NCBI RefSeq assembly: GCF_003597675.1
Contig: NZ_CP030827.1
Coordinates: forward strand, 620,001-684,000
Length of the DNA: 64,000 bases
DNA from: Neorhizobium sp. NCHU2750
Lineage (GTDB): Bacteria; Pseudomonadota; Alphaproteobacteria; Rhizobiales; Rhizobiaceae
Reading direction: 5' to 3'
Shown: one piece after another, positions 49,323 to 57,457 of the stretch
How the letters are laid out: every line of letters starts with the position of its first letter
Numbering within the stretch: position 1 is the stretch's first letter
The notes under the pieces: model-generated
What the model saw: only the letters and a program-made list of their open reading frames with translations
Told to the model about the DNA's origin: nothing
The model's database searches: none
Program-made: the position numbers and the translations under genes

Positions 49323-49335
49323 AGCGATATCGCTT
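49322..49335. promoter_or_regulatory. Operator-like palindrome upstream of RHH gene
   Basis: AAGCGATATCGCTT, perfect 14-bp palindrome overlapping the start of the reverse-strand regulator. A second inverted repeat CCGATAT-N5-ATATCGG lies at 49349-49367. Confidence 0.5.
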
Positions 49336-49348
49336 ATTGACGGAGTAA

Positions 49349-49367
49349 CCGATATCTCTTATATCGG
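49349..49367. promoter_or_regulatory. Second operator-like inverted repeat near RHH gene
   Basis: CCGATAT (49349-49355) and ATATCGG (49361-49367) with a 5-base centre. It lies 14 bases beyond the 49322 palindrome, in the promoter region of the reverse gene. Confidence 0.45.
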
Positions 49368-49532
49368 CAATGTGAGGACGGCGAGCTTTCATCCTTCGGG
49401 ATGAATGATAGGACTTTTCGAGATTGATCTATCGCCTAGATCTCGTGCCGACCGAAGCGGAACAAGGGCATGCCGGGTGGCCCAGACTTCGGACCCGGCA
49501 ACAATTCGCCCGATCGGGTACCGGAAACAACA

Positions 49533-49572
49533 CCCGCCACGCCTCTCAATGATGCGCACCCTGGCGGGTTTT
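49533..49572 (+). terminator. Weak terminator candidate before the right-end genes
   Basis: CCCGCCA (49533-49539) and TGGCGGG (49562-49568), long 22-base loop, then TTTTC. Between the RHH gene and the convergent gene at 49589. Confidence 0.4.
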
Positions 49573-49588
49573 CTTATCCCCCGTCGCC

Positions 49589-49912
49589 CTAGAACCAAAC
49601 GCGAGGCGACAAACCGTTCGCCTCGCGCATCCGATCATACCAATCTTCGACTGCCTTGGCTGCCTGCCAGTGTTCTTGCTCCCATCCTCGATGTGGCATG
49701 ATGATACGGTGCTTGAAGCCGTCCTTCCCATGAGCGCCGCCTGACCACATGAATTCATTCTTGTGGGTGTGTGTCGTCAGGTCTCGCATGACCCGGCCGA
49801 TATAGATCGAGCCGTCATAGCCGCTCCAGTCCTCATGGCCTTCTCCGGGCCACGTAACCCGCCATTCATATTTTCTCTGCCACGCGTCCGTCATCAGCGG
49901 ACGGAAACCCAT
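49589..49912 (-). CDS. Reverse-strand small hypothetical protein
   Basis: A 107-residue protein, start MGFRPLMTDAWQRKYEW with GGGGAG 6 bases upstream. It is aromatic and charged (GYDGSIYIGRVMRDLTTHTHKNEFMWSGGAHGKDGFKHR), no family recognised. Divergent from the membrane gene at 49940. Moron-like position. Confidence 0.55.
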   Translation of the reverse strand: MGFRPLMTDAWQRKYEWRVTWPGEGHEDWSGYDGSIYIGRVMRDLTTHTHKNEFMWSGGAHGKDGFKHRIIMPHRGWEQEHWQAAKAVEDWYDRMREANGLSPRVWF

Positions 49913-49939
49913 ATCCACTCCCCAGTCAAGGAAATCGAA

Positions 49940-50395
49940 ATGAGCGATGGCTATCGAGGGACCGGCGTCTGGATAAGGCTCCAGCATCGCTTCGGCCCTC
50001 GCATGATGGAGTGGTTCTATTCCATTCATATGATCGTCTTCGGTGGCGTGCTTCTGCTGCCATCGCAAACGTTCAACCAACCCGCCTTCATGTCGTTTCG
50101 CGACCTGGTGCCGTCTGAAGACGCGTTGGGCTGGACTATGCTTATTGTCGGCTGCATTCGGATTATTGGGCTTGTCATCAATGGCGCCCGAAAGCAGGTG
50201 ACGCCCCAGATCCGGCAATTTTCGGCCGCTGTTGGATGTCTCATCTGGACAGGCATAACTTATGGCTTCGCATCCTCTGACGTCGTCAGCACATGGATTG
50301 CCATCTACCCGTTCTTCGCGATTGGAGAGCTGGTGAACATCAATCGCGCTGCTCGTGATCAAGGGGAAGCACACAATGGCACAACAACTGTCTGA
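49940..50395 (+). CDS. Phage membrane protein with several hydrophobic segments
   Basis: A 151-residue protein with AAGGAA 6 bases upstream. Four hydrophobic segments are visible (FYSIHMIVFGGVLLLP, LGWTMLIVGCIRIIGLVI, AAVGCLIWTGITYGFA, WIAIYPFFAIGEL). Followed by a small TM/coiled-coil gene. A second holin or an exclusion protein is possible. Confidence 0.55.
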   Translation: MSDGYRGTGVWIRLQHRFGPRMMEWFYSIHMIVFGGVLLLPSQTFNQPAFMSFRDLVPSEDALGWTMLIVGCIRIIGLVINGARKQVTPQIRQFSAAVGCLIWTGITYGFASSDVVSTWIAIYPFFAIGELVNINRAARDQGEAHNGTTTV

Positions 50396-50723
50396 GCTAC
50401 CGCCGCTTGCTCTGATCGCATTCGGCGTCACCGTCGCAATCATTTTCGTTGTTCGTTACGCCGGGATCTCCGCCGGCGCCAATTCATCGCCCCAGAAAAG
50501 CGCGACGACGGCCGAAGTCGCCGCTGTCATCGTAGACCCGACCGCCCTCAATAATGCGACGGCTGCCGTTAAGGAGCTTGCCGCAGAGCTGAAGGTGGAT
50601 CGGGAGCAAAAGGATGATCATGTCCATATGCTGTGTCGGCGTCTGGAAACGCTTGCCAGCGAGATGGAAGGGCTTACCCGTTCAATCGGTGCTCTCGTTC
50701 TTGAGATGGCGCGGAAGCGCTAG
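50376..50723 (+). CDS. Small protein with one membrane segment and coiled coil
   Basis: A 115-residue protein, start MAQQLSELPPLALIAFGVTVAIIFVV (one membrane segment), then a helical part with HVHMLCRRLETLASEMEGL. Overlaps the upstream membrane gene by 20 bases. Together they look like a two-gene membrane module at the right end of the prophage. Confidence 0.55.
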   Translation: MAQQLSELPPLALIAFGVTVAIIFVVRYAGISAGANSSPQKSATTAEVAAVIVDPTALNNATAAVKELAAELKVDREQKDDHVHMLCRRLETLASEMEGLTRSIGALVLEMARKR

Positions 50724-51598
50724 AGTTCGTTCTCGAACAGGTAGAGGTTGTGGCGATCGGCAACAACCCTTCCGGCGTTTCTGGGGTTGGCGTATGTGCC
50801 GAGGAAGACAGCTGCGCTACGCCAGCCTCCGGCATCCATGATGGATTTGATGTCCATGCCCATCGCCAGCGTGTTGTTGGCGAAGGCGTGCCGGCCGCAT
50901 GTATGCGATGGCTTATAGGTCAGTCCCGCGCGCTTGCAGACGGCCTGAATGCGCTCGTTGACCGAGTGCCGGCACTTGTAGCGGAATACCCTGGCGTCTG
51001 GCTCGGCGATCTCCGATAGCTGATAGAGCCGTGCGACGAGCTGGTCCGTCAAATACCGCGTCGAATTTCTTTCTGTCTTGGTCTTGACCAGCAACGCAGT
51101 CCTTCCGACGAGATCCACATCCTTCCACCTGAGGCCGATTGCCTCGGAAACGCGCGCGCCTGTCTAGCTCATGAACATGACCAGCGCCGCAACATGCGGC
51201 AGGCCATCTTCCGCGCACTGCCGAACGAAAGCATGCAGCCAAGCCTGCGATGCCGCCTTCTTCCTCTTCGGCCTTTCCTCCTTAAAATTCCTGATCCGGA
51301 CGACTGGTCCCCATCCTCGATCGTAGGCATGGTTGCAGGCGGCTCGGACCGGCGTGATGACGCAACGGTTTCGCGTCGCGTTGGTCTGCGTCGGATATAG
51401 CTCTTTCGCAAGCTCGCGGATGTCGAAAGGAAAAATCTCGGTCAGCATCTTCGTGCCGATCAGGGGCAGGATCTTCGGCAGATACTTCTTGTCGCCGCCG
51501 TGCAGCATATAGCTGTCAGCTGCGTCGGCGAATGTCTTTGCTGCTGGAAATGGCTGGATCGATGTGGCCGGAATGTTCGGCCTGAACGTCATGTTCAT
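50720..51598 (-). pseudogene. Second tyrosine recombinase broken by one in-frame amber codon
   Basis: One 293-codon frame reads as a tyrosine recombinase except for a TAG at codon 145 (51166-51164). Before it: MNMTFRPNIPATSIQPF...HVAALVMFMS. After it: TGARVSEAIGLRWKDVDL (catalytic Arg), then SHTCGRHAFANNTLAMGMDIKSIMDAGGW and the tyrosine segment FLGTYANPRNAGR. No other defect is visible, so the damage looks recent. Located 134 bases inside attR. Confidence 0.82.
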
Positions 51599-51631
51599 TG
51601 TTGGCTCCGGTACTCAGAACAAACCCGGAAG

Positions 51632-51649
51632 CGGACCGTTTGCGGACCG
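51632..51649 (+). repeat. Integrase arm-type site candidate (right)
   Basis: CGGACCGTTTGCGGACCG, identical to 6446-6463 near attL. Lies 83 bases before the attR core. Confidence 0.5.
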
Positions 51650-51731
51650 CTTCGATGAAAAAGCCCGGAACAGACTGTGATCAAATGGTGTTGCCTGTCC
51701 CGGCAAAGGTGGGTTTTCGCGAAGCCATCGC

Positions 51732-51780
51732 CGTTCGGGACGTGGGGGTCGAGTGTTCGAATCACTCCACTCCGACCAGT
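51732..51780 (+). repeat. attR core (3' half of tRNA-Pro)
   Basis: Identical to 6330-6378. The upstream bases (GCCATCGC) do not continue a tRNA, so this copy is a partial, silent tRNA remnant. Host sequence resumes at 51781. Confidence 0.95.
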
Positions 51781-52014
51781 TTGAACACTTTCCCGAAAAA
51801 TCCCCTTCATGTTTTCATGATCAATATCAGATGCGCCTCGCACGGCTCGCGGCGTGATTCTGTATCGTGATGTGTTTTCCTGTTTATGTAATCTGAGGTT
51901 GCTTTATCATCTCGCCGGGACCGGCGGGGGATGAACCATGCGCACTGGCAGGATGAGCGGCAATGCACCGTTATCGCATTGCATCGGCGGTGAAGTGATC
52001 GGGGAGGGGCGGCC
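51781..52014. other. Host intergenic region after the prophage
   Basis: 234 bases between attR and the patatin gene. It should contain the original downstream flank of tRNA-Pro and the promoter of the patatin gene. GGGGAGGGGC precedes the ATG at 52015 by about 5 bases as a ribosome site. Confidence 0.5.
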
Positions 52015-54702
52015 ATGAGTGTCGGCATCCGCTTCTCCGAGGTCCGAAAGCAGGAATACCGCGCGATCCTTGCCAGGCGAAGGCGATTGAAGAGCGCCGG
52101 TCTTGAGACATCAGGCAAGGATGGGCGCCCAGAGGATCTTTTGGGGATAGCCCTGTCGGGCGGCGGCAACCGATCCGCGGTCTTTTGCCTGGGCGCGCTT
52201 CAGGCGCTCGACGCATTCGGGCTGATCAGGAGGGCGGACTATCTCTCCACAGTGTCCGGCGGCGGCTATATCGGTGCGGGCATGGTCGCGGCGATGACCC
52301 GCGGCGATGTCAAATCTCACGGCTTTCCCTATGCGGCAGGAAACGGCCCGAAGACGGGCAGCGGTGAGGGAAGCGACCACGGAAACGATATGAGTGATAG
52401 CGAGGCAGTCAGCCATATTCGCGATCACAGCCGTTATCTCATCCCCCACGGGCTTTCGGACGTCCTGGTCTCGGCGGCCATCCTTCTTCGCGGCATTGCG
52501 GTCAATCTGTTCCTGATCCTGTTTCTCATTGTCCCGCTTGCGACCGTCAACGTCCTCAACAATCCGACCGTCGACCACCTCGGCAGAAGCGCCTTTTATG
52601 ATGTCGCGGCCTACTACCTGTCCAATATAGTGCCATTGCCACAGTTCTCCGGCCTGAAGACCGAGCCGCTCTTGGCAACAAAGGCTTTGGGTCTGGCGCT
52701 TCTTGCCTACCTGATCGGCTGGGGCCTGTGGAAATCATTGCCTGAGCGGCAGGGAATGAGGCCCGAGAACCGCGGCAGGGGCGAGTTGTCTTCAACCGGC
52801 ATGACAGTCGCACGGTTTATGATCGTGCTGTTCCTCGGTGTCGCCATGCTGGAATTGCAGGGGCCGATCCTGACCTGGCTGGCAACGACCTACGAAAAGA
52901 CGGAGGGGGGCCAGACCTCCTACCGGGCCTTTTACGTCCTGCTGGCTGGCATTGTCGCGGCCACGGCCAGCCAGCAGAAGCGCCTTGCCGGCTGGATCGA
53001 AAAGGGTTTCGACAGTCCGCAGTTCAAGATGAAGCTGAGAGCGGTTCTGTCTCACGTCCTGTTGTTCATCGCCGCCCTGATCGTGCCTTTGCTGATCTAT
53101 GGCGCCTATCTTCAGATATCGCTCTGGGGCATCCAGTGGGCGACGTTCTGCCTGCATGCGCGCATCGCCATCGAAGCCTGCCTCCCACCGGATTCTCCGG
53201 CCTTCGTATCCTCGGCCTGGGCCGCCTATGTGCTGCTCGCGGCCATTCTCGTTATGCTCGTCTGGGAAGTGGTCGTCTTCGGATTTACCGTCAGGGGCCG
53301 CGATACCCTTCGTCTGCTGGGCAAGAGGTTGCGCGAACCTGACAACTGCACGCCTCGCATTCTCTGCGCGTGTCTTGCCCTGATCATATTTCTCCTGCTG
53401 TCGACCGTGGCCACACGCGGATTTGGGCCGGGTGGCGACGCCCATGTCCGTGCCGTCGCCTATCAGGTCGCCATCAACTATGTGCTCGCATCCGTGCTGG
53501 TGGTGCTGCTGACGATGAATTTCGCCAACAACGCCAATTCGCTGCATCGGCTCTACCGCGATCGCCTGAATGTCGCTTTTCGCCTCGGCGGCAAGGGCAA
53601 GGGCCAGCCGCTCCTGCTGCACGAGCTGAACGATGCGGCACCCTATCTGCTGATCAATGGCACGCTGAATGCGCGCCTGTCGCAGGATACGCTCGATGAG
53701 GTGAAGAGGAGTGCCGGGCAGGCGGGTCTTTCCACCCGCACGGCCGATCCCGCCATGCGCGGCCGCAATGCGGAATTCTTCCTGTTCTCCCGTTTTTTCG
53801 TCGGCAGCGACACGACCGGCTATACGGATGCGAAGCTGATGTGGGAAAGGGACAAGGAGCTCAACCTTGCCAGTGCCGTTGCCATTTCCGGCGCGGCCGT
53901 CTCGTCCGCCATGGGCCGGATCAAGCTCGGCCTTCTCAGCCCGACGCTGGCACTCTTGAACCTCAGGTTGGGATATTGGCTTGGCAATCCGCGTTATGCC
54001 GAAACCCCCACCGCCGAACTGCCGCCCAATCTGCCCTGGCACGATTTTTTCAATGCCTATCTGATCGCGGAATCATTCGGCCTTTTGCGGTCGGACAGTT
54101 CCAAGGTCTACGTCACCGATGGCGGCCATATCGACAATATCGGCCTCTACCAGCTGCTGAAGCGCAAATGCGAGCATATCATCATCATCGATGCCGAAGC
54201 TGATCCGGCGATGAATTTCGGCGCGCTGGTCGACGTCCAGCGTTTCGCCCGCATCGATCTCGGCTACCGGATCGTTCTCGACTGGCAGCACCTGCGCGAT
54301 GCCGCCGCCGCGCGCCAGTCGGCCAAGGGGCAGCGTGTGCCGGCGAGCCAGACGGCTCTGCACGACTGCCATTTCGCCACCGGCTATATCGACTATGGCG
54401 ACGGCAAGCGGGGAACGCTCCTCTATATCAAGGCCATCGTGACCGGCGATGAATCGGATTATGTGCTGGATTATGAGCGGCGCTTCCCGGCCTTCCCGCA
54501 TGAGGCTACCAGCGATCAGTTCTTCTCCGAAGAGCAGATGGAGGCCTACCGCGCCCTCGGCTTCCACGCCGTGCGCCGTGCGCTCTCCGTGCCCAGTGAC
54601 GAGCCGCCTCTGCCGGAAACGTCAGACAGCGAAAATACCCGCTGGAGCGGTGTTGCCAGGATGCGGCAGGCCCTGCACGTCACAGTGGGCAATCTCGAAT
54701 GA
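52015..54702 (+). CDS. Membrane-bound patatin-like phospholipase
   Basis: An 895-residue protein. Patatin motifs: oxyanion GGGNRSA (residues 49-55), nucleophile Ser81 in TVSGGG, catalytic Asp702 in TDGGHIDNIG. Between them are several hydrophobic segments (ILLRGIAVNLFLILFLIVPL, ALGLALLAYLIGWGLW, VLLFIAALIVPLLIYGAYL and more), so the catalytic Ser and Asp are joined across a multi-pass membrane insertion. It probably hydrolyses lipid acyl esters at the membrane. No obvious partner genes. Confidence 0.85.
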   Translation: MSVGIRFSEVRKQEYRAILARRRRLKSAGLETSGKDGRPEDLLGIALSGGGNRSAVFCLGALQALDAFGLIRRADYLSTVSGGGYIGAGMVAAMTRGDVKSHGFPYAAGNGPKTGSGEGSDHGNDMSDSEAVSHIRDHSRYLIPHGLSDVLVSAAILLRGIAVNLFLILFLIVPLATVNVLNNPTVDHLGRSAFYDVAAYYLSNIVPLPQFSGLKTEPLLATKALGLALLAYLIGWGLWKSLPERQGMRPENRGRGELSSTGMTVARFMIVLFLGVAMLELQGPILTWLATTYEKTEGGQTSYRAFYVLLAGIVAATASQQKRLAGWIEKGFDSPQFKMKLRAVLSHVLLFIAALIVPLLIYGAYLQISLWGIQWATFCLHARIAIEACLPPDSPAFVSSAWAAYVLLAAILVMLVWEVVVFGFTVRGRDTLRLLGKRLREPDNCTPRILCACLALIIFLLLSTVATRGFGPGGDAHVRAVAYQVAINYVLASVLVVLLTMNFANNANSLHRLYRDRLNVAFRLGGKGKGQPLLLHELNDAAPYLLINGTLNARLSQDTLDEVKRSAGQAGLSTRTADPAMRGRNAEFFLFSRFFVGSDTTGYTDAKLMWERDKELNLASAVAISGAAVSSAMGRIKLGLLSPTLALLNLRLGYWLGNPRYAETPTAELPPNLPWHDFFNAYLIAESFGLLRSDSSKVYVTDGGHIDNIGLYQLLKRKCEHIIIIDAEADPAMNFGALVDVQRFARIDLGYRIVLDWQHLRDAAAARQSAKGQRVPASQTALHDCHFATGYIDYGDGKRGTLLYIKAIVTGDESDYVLDYERRFPAFPHEATSDQFFSEEQMEAYRALGFHAVRRALSVPSDEPPLPETSDSENTRWSGVARMRQALHVTVGNLE

Positions 54703-54705
54703 GAT

Positions 54706-54739
54706 CCTCACAGGCTCCCGCTGGCGGAAGCCTGTGAGG
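54706..54739. terminator. Bidirectional hairpin between patatin and cysN
   Basis: CCTCACAGGCT (54706-54716) and AGCCTGTGAGG (54729-54739), perfect 11-bp arms with a 12-base loop, between two converging genes. No T-run, so Rho-independence is uncertain. Confidence 0.5.
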
Positions 54740-54758
54740 TGCTACGATTGGACGGGCG

Positions 54759-56279
54759 TCAGATATCGCTGCCGGCGCCCGAGAAGAATTCGGCGGCTTC
54801 CGCGGCCGTCATCCGGCGGATTTCCGTCTCGTCGCGCCGGTTGGCGAAGAGTTCGCTCGCCATCAGCTGTTCGGCGAGATCGGCCGGCAGCGACAGCACG
54901 ACGCGCTGCTCGCCATCCTTGCTGCGATGGATACCGCCCAGGCCACCGCGCTTGGCGGTCACCATGCCGCCGGCCACCGTGTTCAGCGTATCCGGATCGA
55001 TCAGGATGAAGGCACCGGTCGAGCGGTTCTGGTCATAGGCGTCGAAGACTGCCTGTTCCTCGAAGGAAAGATGCACCTTGCCGATGGCGTTCATGGCAAG
55101 CGCAGAGGCATGCGGCTTCCACTGGCCGGTGGCAAGTTCAAGCTGCGAGACCGGCTCGATGGTCACCCGCTGGCGCCGCGCACCGCTTTTCAGCCAGTAG
55201 CGCTTGCCAGGCTCGATGCCGCCCGGCTGCAGCGAGACGAGCTGTGCGTCGAAGGATGCGCCGGTCATCGGCTGGCCATCGATGGAGACGATCATGTCGC
55301 CGCGCGCCACATCCACCTGACGGTCGAGCACCAGCGTGATCGCGTCACCGGCGACGGCTGCATTGCGCACCAGATCGAAGGTGACGATCTGCTTCACATT
55401 GGCAACCGTGCCGGACGGCAGGATGGCAACGGAATCGCCCGGCTTGATCGACCCACCCGAGACGGTGCCCTGATAGCCGCGAAAGCTTTCGCCCGGACGC
55501 ACGACGCGTTGCACCGGCAGGCGGAAACCGCCGGCCTGGGTGGAGCGGCTGGTGGCAAGCTCCAGCGCCTCGATCAGCGTCGGGCCTTCATACCAGGGCA
55601 TTGCCTCTGCGCCGGAAAGCACGACGTTCTCGCCCTTCAGGGCCGACATCGGGATCGCCGTGATCTGCTTGACGCCAAGGGCCAGCGCAAACTCGCGGAA
55701 TTCGTTGGCGATCTTCTCGAACACCGCCTTGTCATAGTTGATCAGGTCGATCTTGTTGACGGCGAGCACGAACTGGCGAATGCCCATCAAAGCCGCGATC
55801 GTCGCGTGACGGCGGGTCTGCTCCAGAAGCCCGGCGCGCGCATCCGCCAAAAGGATGGCGAGATCGGCGGTCGAGGCGCCGGTCACCATATTGCGGGTAT
55901 ATTGCTCATGGCCGGGCGTATCGGCGACGATGAACGAACGCCGGTCGGTGGAGAAATAGCGATAGGCGACATCGATCGTGATGCCCTGTTCGCGCTCGGC
56001 CTGCAGACCATCGAGCAGCAGGGCGAAATCCGGCAGGCCGAGATCGTTCTGTTGTCCGCTGTCGCGGGCAAGCGTTGCCGCCTGGTCTTCCTTGACCGCC
56101 TTGGTGTCCCACAGAAGCCGGCCGATCAGCGTCGACTTGCCGTCATCGACGGAGCCGCAGGTGATCAGGCGCAACGGACGCGTATCGCGCGACGAGACGC
56201 GGGCCGCGGTTTCGGCGAAGGGGATGACATTGGCCGAAGCGGCCTGTGTCGCGGCGGGTGCTGGTGCGGATGCGCTCAT
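54759..56279 (-). CDS. cysN: Sulfate adenylyltransferase subunit 1 (GTPase)
   Basis: A 506-residue protein, start MSASAPAPAA. GTPase motifs G1 GSVDDGKS (residues 42-49), G3 DTPGHEQY and G4 NKIDL. Activates sulfate with CysD to APS, coupled to GTP hydrolysis. No CysC kinase domain follows, unlike NodQ/CysNC fusions. Two-base gap after cysD indicates a single transcript. Confidence 0.95.
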   Translation of the reverse strand: MSASAPAPAATQAASANVIPFAETAARVSSRDTRPLRLITCGSVDDGKSTLIGRLLWDTKAVKEDQAATLARDSGQQNDLGLPDFALLLDGLQAEREQGITIDVAYRYFSTDRRSFIVADTPGHEQYTRNMVTGASTADLAILLADARAGLLEQTRRHATIAALMGIRQFVLAVNKIDLINYDKAVFEKIANEFREFALALGVKQITAIPMSALKGENVVLSGAEAMPWYEGPTLIEALELATSRSTQAGGFRLPVQRVVRPGESFRGYQGTVSGGSIKPGDSVAILPSGTVANVKQIVTFDLVRNAAVAGDAITLVLDRQVDVARGDMIVSIDGQPMTGASFDAQLVSLQPGGIEPGKRYWLKSGARRQRVTIEPVSQLELATGQWKPHASALAMNAIGKVHLSFEEQAVFDAYDQNRSTGAFILIDPDTLNTVAGGMVTAKRGGLGGIHRSKDGEQRVVLSLPADLAEQLMASELFANRRDETEIRRMTAAEAAEFFSGAGSDI

Positions 56280-56280
56280 C

Positions 56281-57234
56281 TCAAAAATATCCTTCGCGCT
56301 TCTTCTTTTCCATCGAGCCGGACTGGTCGCGGTCGATCGCGCGGCCCTGGCGTTCGGAAACGGTGGCAATCTCGAGTTCGGCAATGACTTCTTCGAGGTT
56401 CGATGCCGTCGAGCGGATCGCGCCGGTCAGCGGGAAGCAGCCGAGCGTGCGGAAGCGGATCATGCCGTGCTGGATTTCCTCGCCGGGCTTCAGTTCCAGG
56501 CGCGGGTCCTCGGCAAGGATCATCATCCCGTCGCGCTCCACGTAAGGCCGCTCGGCGGCGTAATAGAGCGGCACCAGCGGAATGTCTTCCGCCTGGATGT
56601 AGCGCCAGATATCCACCTCGGTCCAGTTTGACAGGGGGAAGGCGCGAACGCTTTCGCCCTTCTTGATCATGCCGTTATAGATGTTCCACAATTCCGGCCG
56701 CTGGTTGCGCGGATCCCATTTGTGGTCCGGCGTGCGGAAGGAATAGATGCGCTCCTTGGCACGCGAGGCTTCCTCGTCGCGCCGCGCGCCACCGAAGGCC
56801 GCATCATAGCCGCCGGCATCGAGAGCCTGCTTCAACGCTTCCGTCTTCATCACGTCGGTATAGAAGGCCGAGCCGTGGGTGAAGGGCGTGATGTTCTCTT
56901 CGCGACCGCGCTTGTTGGTATGGACCACGAGGTCGAGATCGTATTTCTCGGCGATCTGGTCGCGGAACTCGATCATCTCCTTGAACTTCCAGGTCGTGTC
57001 GACATGCAGAAGCGGGAAGGGGACGCGGCCCGGGAAAAACGCCTTGCGCGCGAGATGTAAGAGGACGGAGGAATCCTTGCCGATCGAATAGAGCATGACC
57101 GGGTTATCGAATTCCGCCGCAACCTCGCGGAAGATATGGATCGCTTCGTTTTCGAGAGCCTTGAGATGCGGATCGAGTGGCGGGCGGGAAACGGGTGGGT
57201 TCTTGAATTCCGTTTCCTGTACAGACAGGGACAT
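56281..57234 (-). CDS. cysD: Sulfate adenylyltransferase subunit 2
   Basis: A 317-residue ATP pyrophosphatase-type protein, start [14 protein letters not shown] with GGAGACCGAA upstream. [17 protein letters not shown] is the PP-loop; [20 protein letters not shown] and [11 protein letters not shown] are CysD signatures. Works with CysN. Between cysH and cysD lies a repeat element. Confidence 0.96.
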   Translation of the reverse strand: MSLSVQETEFKNPPVSRPPLDPHLKALENEAIHIFREVAAEFDNPVMLYSIGKDSSVLLHLARKAFFPGRVPFPLLHVDTTWKFKEMIEFRDQIAEKYDLDLVVHTNKRGREENITPFTHGSAFYTDVMKTEALKQALDAGGYDAAFGGARRDEEASRAKERIYSFRTPDHKWDPRNQRPELWNIYNGMIKKGESVRAFPLSNWTEVDIWRYIQAEDIPLVPLYYAAERPYVERDGMMILAEDPRLELKPGEEIQHGMIRFRTLGCFPLTGAIRSTASNLEEVIAELEIATVSERQGRAIDRDQSGSMEKKKREGYF

Positions 57235-57299
57235 TTCGGTCTCCGGTAGGTCTTTAGACAAACACAAAACTGGTGGCGTGGTTTTCGACTGTGGGACTG

Positions 57300-57454
57300 C
57301 CCCTCATCCGCCTGCCGGCACCTTCTCCCCATAAACGGGGCGAAGGACGCAAGCGGCGCCCTTTCCGTGCCTCGCCGCGGTAAAGCGGGCCACGTCCCCT
57401 CTCCCCGCATGCGGGGAGAGGTGGAGCGCAGCGAGCTGCGCTCTGGGTGAGGGG
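57300..57454. repeat. Rhizobial intergenic palindromic repeat (RIME-like)
   Basis: A GC-rich mosaic palindrome. It begins CCCCTCA (57300-57306) and ends TGAGGGG (57448-57454), with internal hairpins (CTCCCC...GGGGCG, CTCTCCCCGCATGCGGGGAGAG). It sits between cysH and cysD. A similar element lies at 62388-62515. These resemble rhizobial intergenic mosaic elements as I remember them. Confidence 0.65.
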
Positions 57455-57457
57455 CCG

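Larger units (their letters stand above)
6330..51780. mobile_element. Complete-looking temperate siphophage prophage, about 45.5 kb
   Basis: Bounded by the 49-bp att repeat in tRNA-Pro. It contains modules for integration/excision, early metabolism, immunity, replication, packaging, an HK97-type head, a long tail with tape measure, fibres and lysis. Gene order follows temperate siphophages: a leftward early operon from 17676 to 6495, a divergent immunity switch at 18.9 kb, and rightward replication and late genes. All essential modules look open, so it may be inducible. One integrase gene at the right end is interrupted, but the left-end integrase is intact. Confidence 0.95.

Noticed and set aside
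51164..51166. TAG as recoded sense codon across the phage
   Set aside because: TAG ends other phage genes normally (for example 50721-50723 and the stop of this same frame), so global recoding does not fit.
6330..51780. CRISPR array
   Set aside because: No array of evenly spaced direct repeats with unique spacers. The iterons at 23.6 kb are too few and too short-spaced, and lie within a gene.
51595..51843. Reverse ORF across attR containing tRNA-derived peptide
   Set aside because: Arises from translating the tRNA remnant (PHVPNG); typical spurious annotation at att sites.
52792..54042. 416-codon reverse frame inside the patatin gene
   Set aside because: Antisense shadow of GC-rich coding DNA; composition lacks hydrophobic or domain patterns.
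54759..56279. CysN-CysC fusion (NodQ-like)
   Set aside because: The protein ends at 506 residues with no C-terminal APS kinase P-loop.
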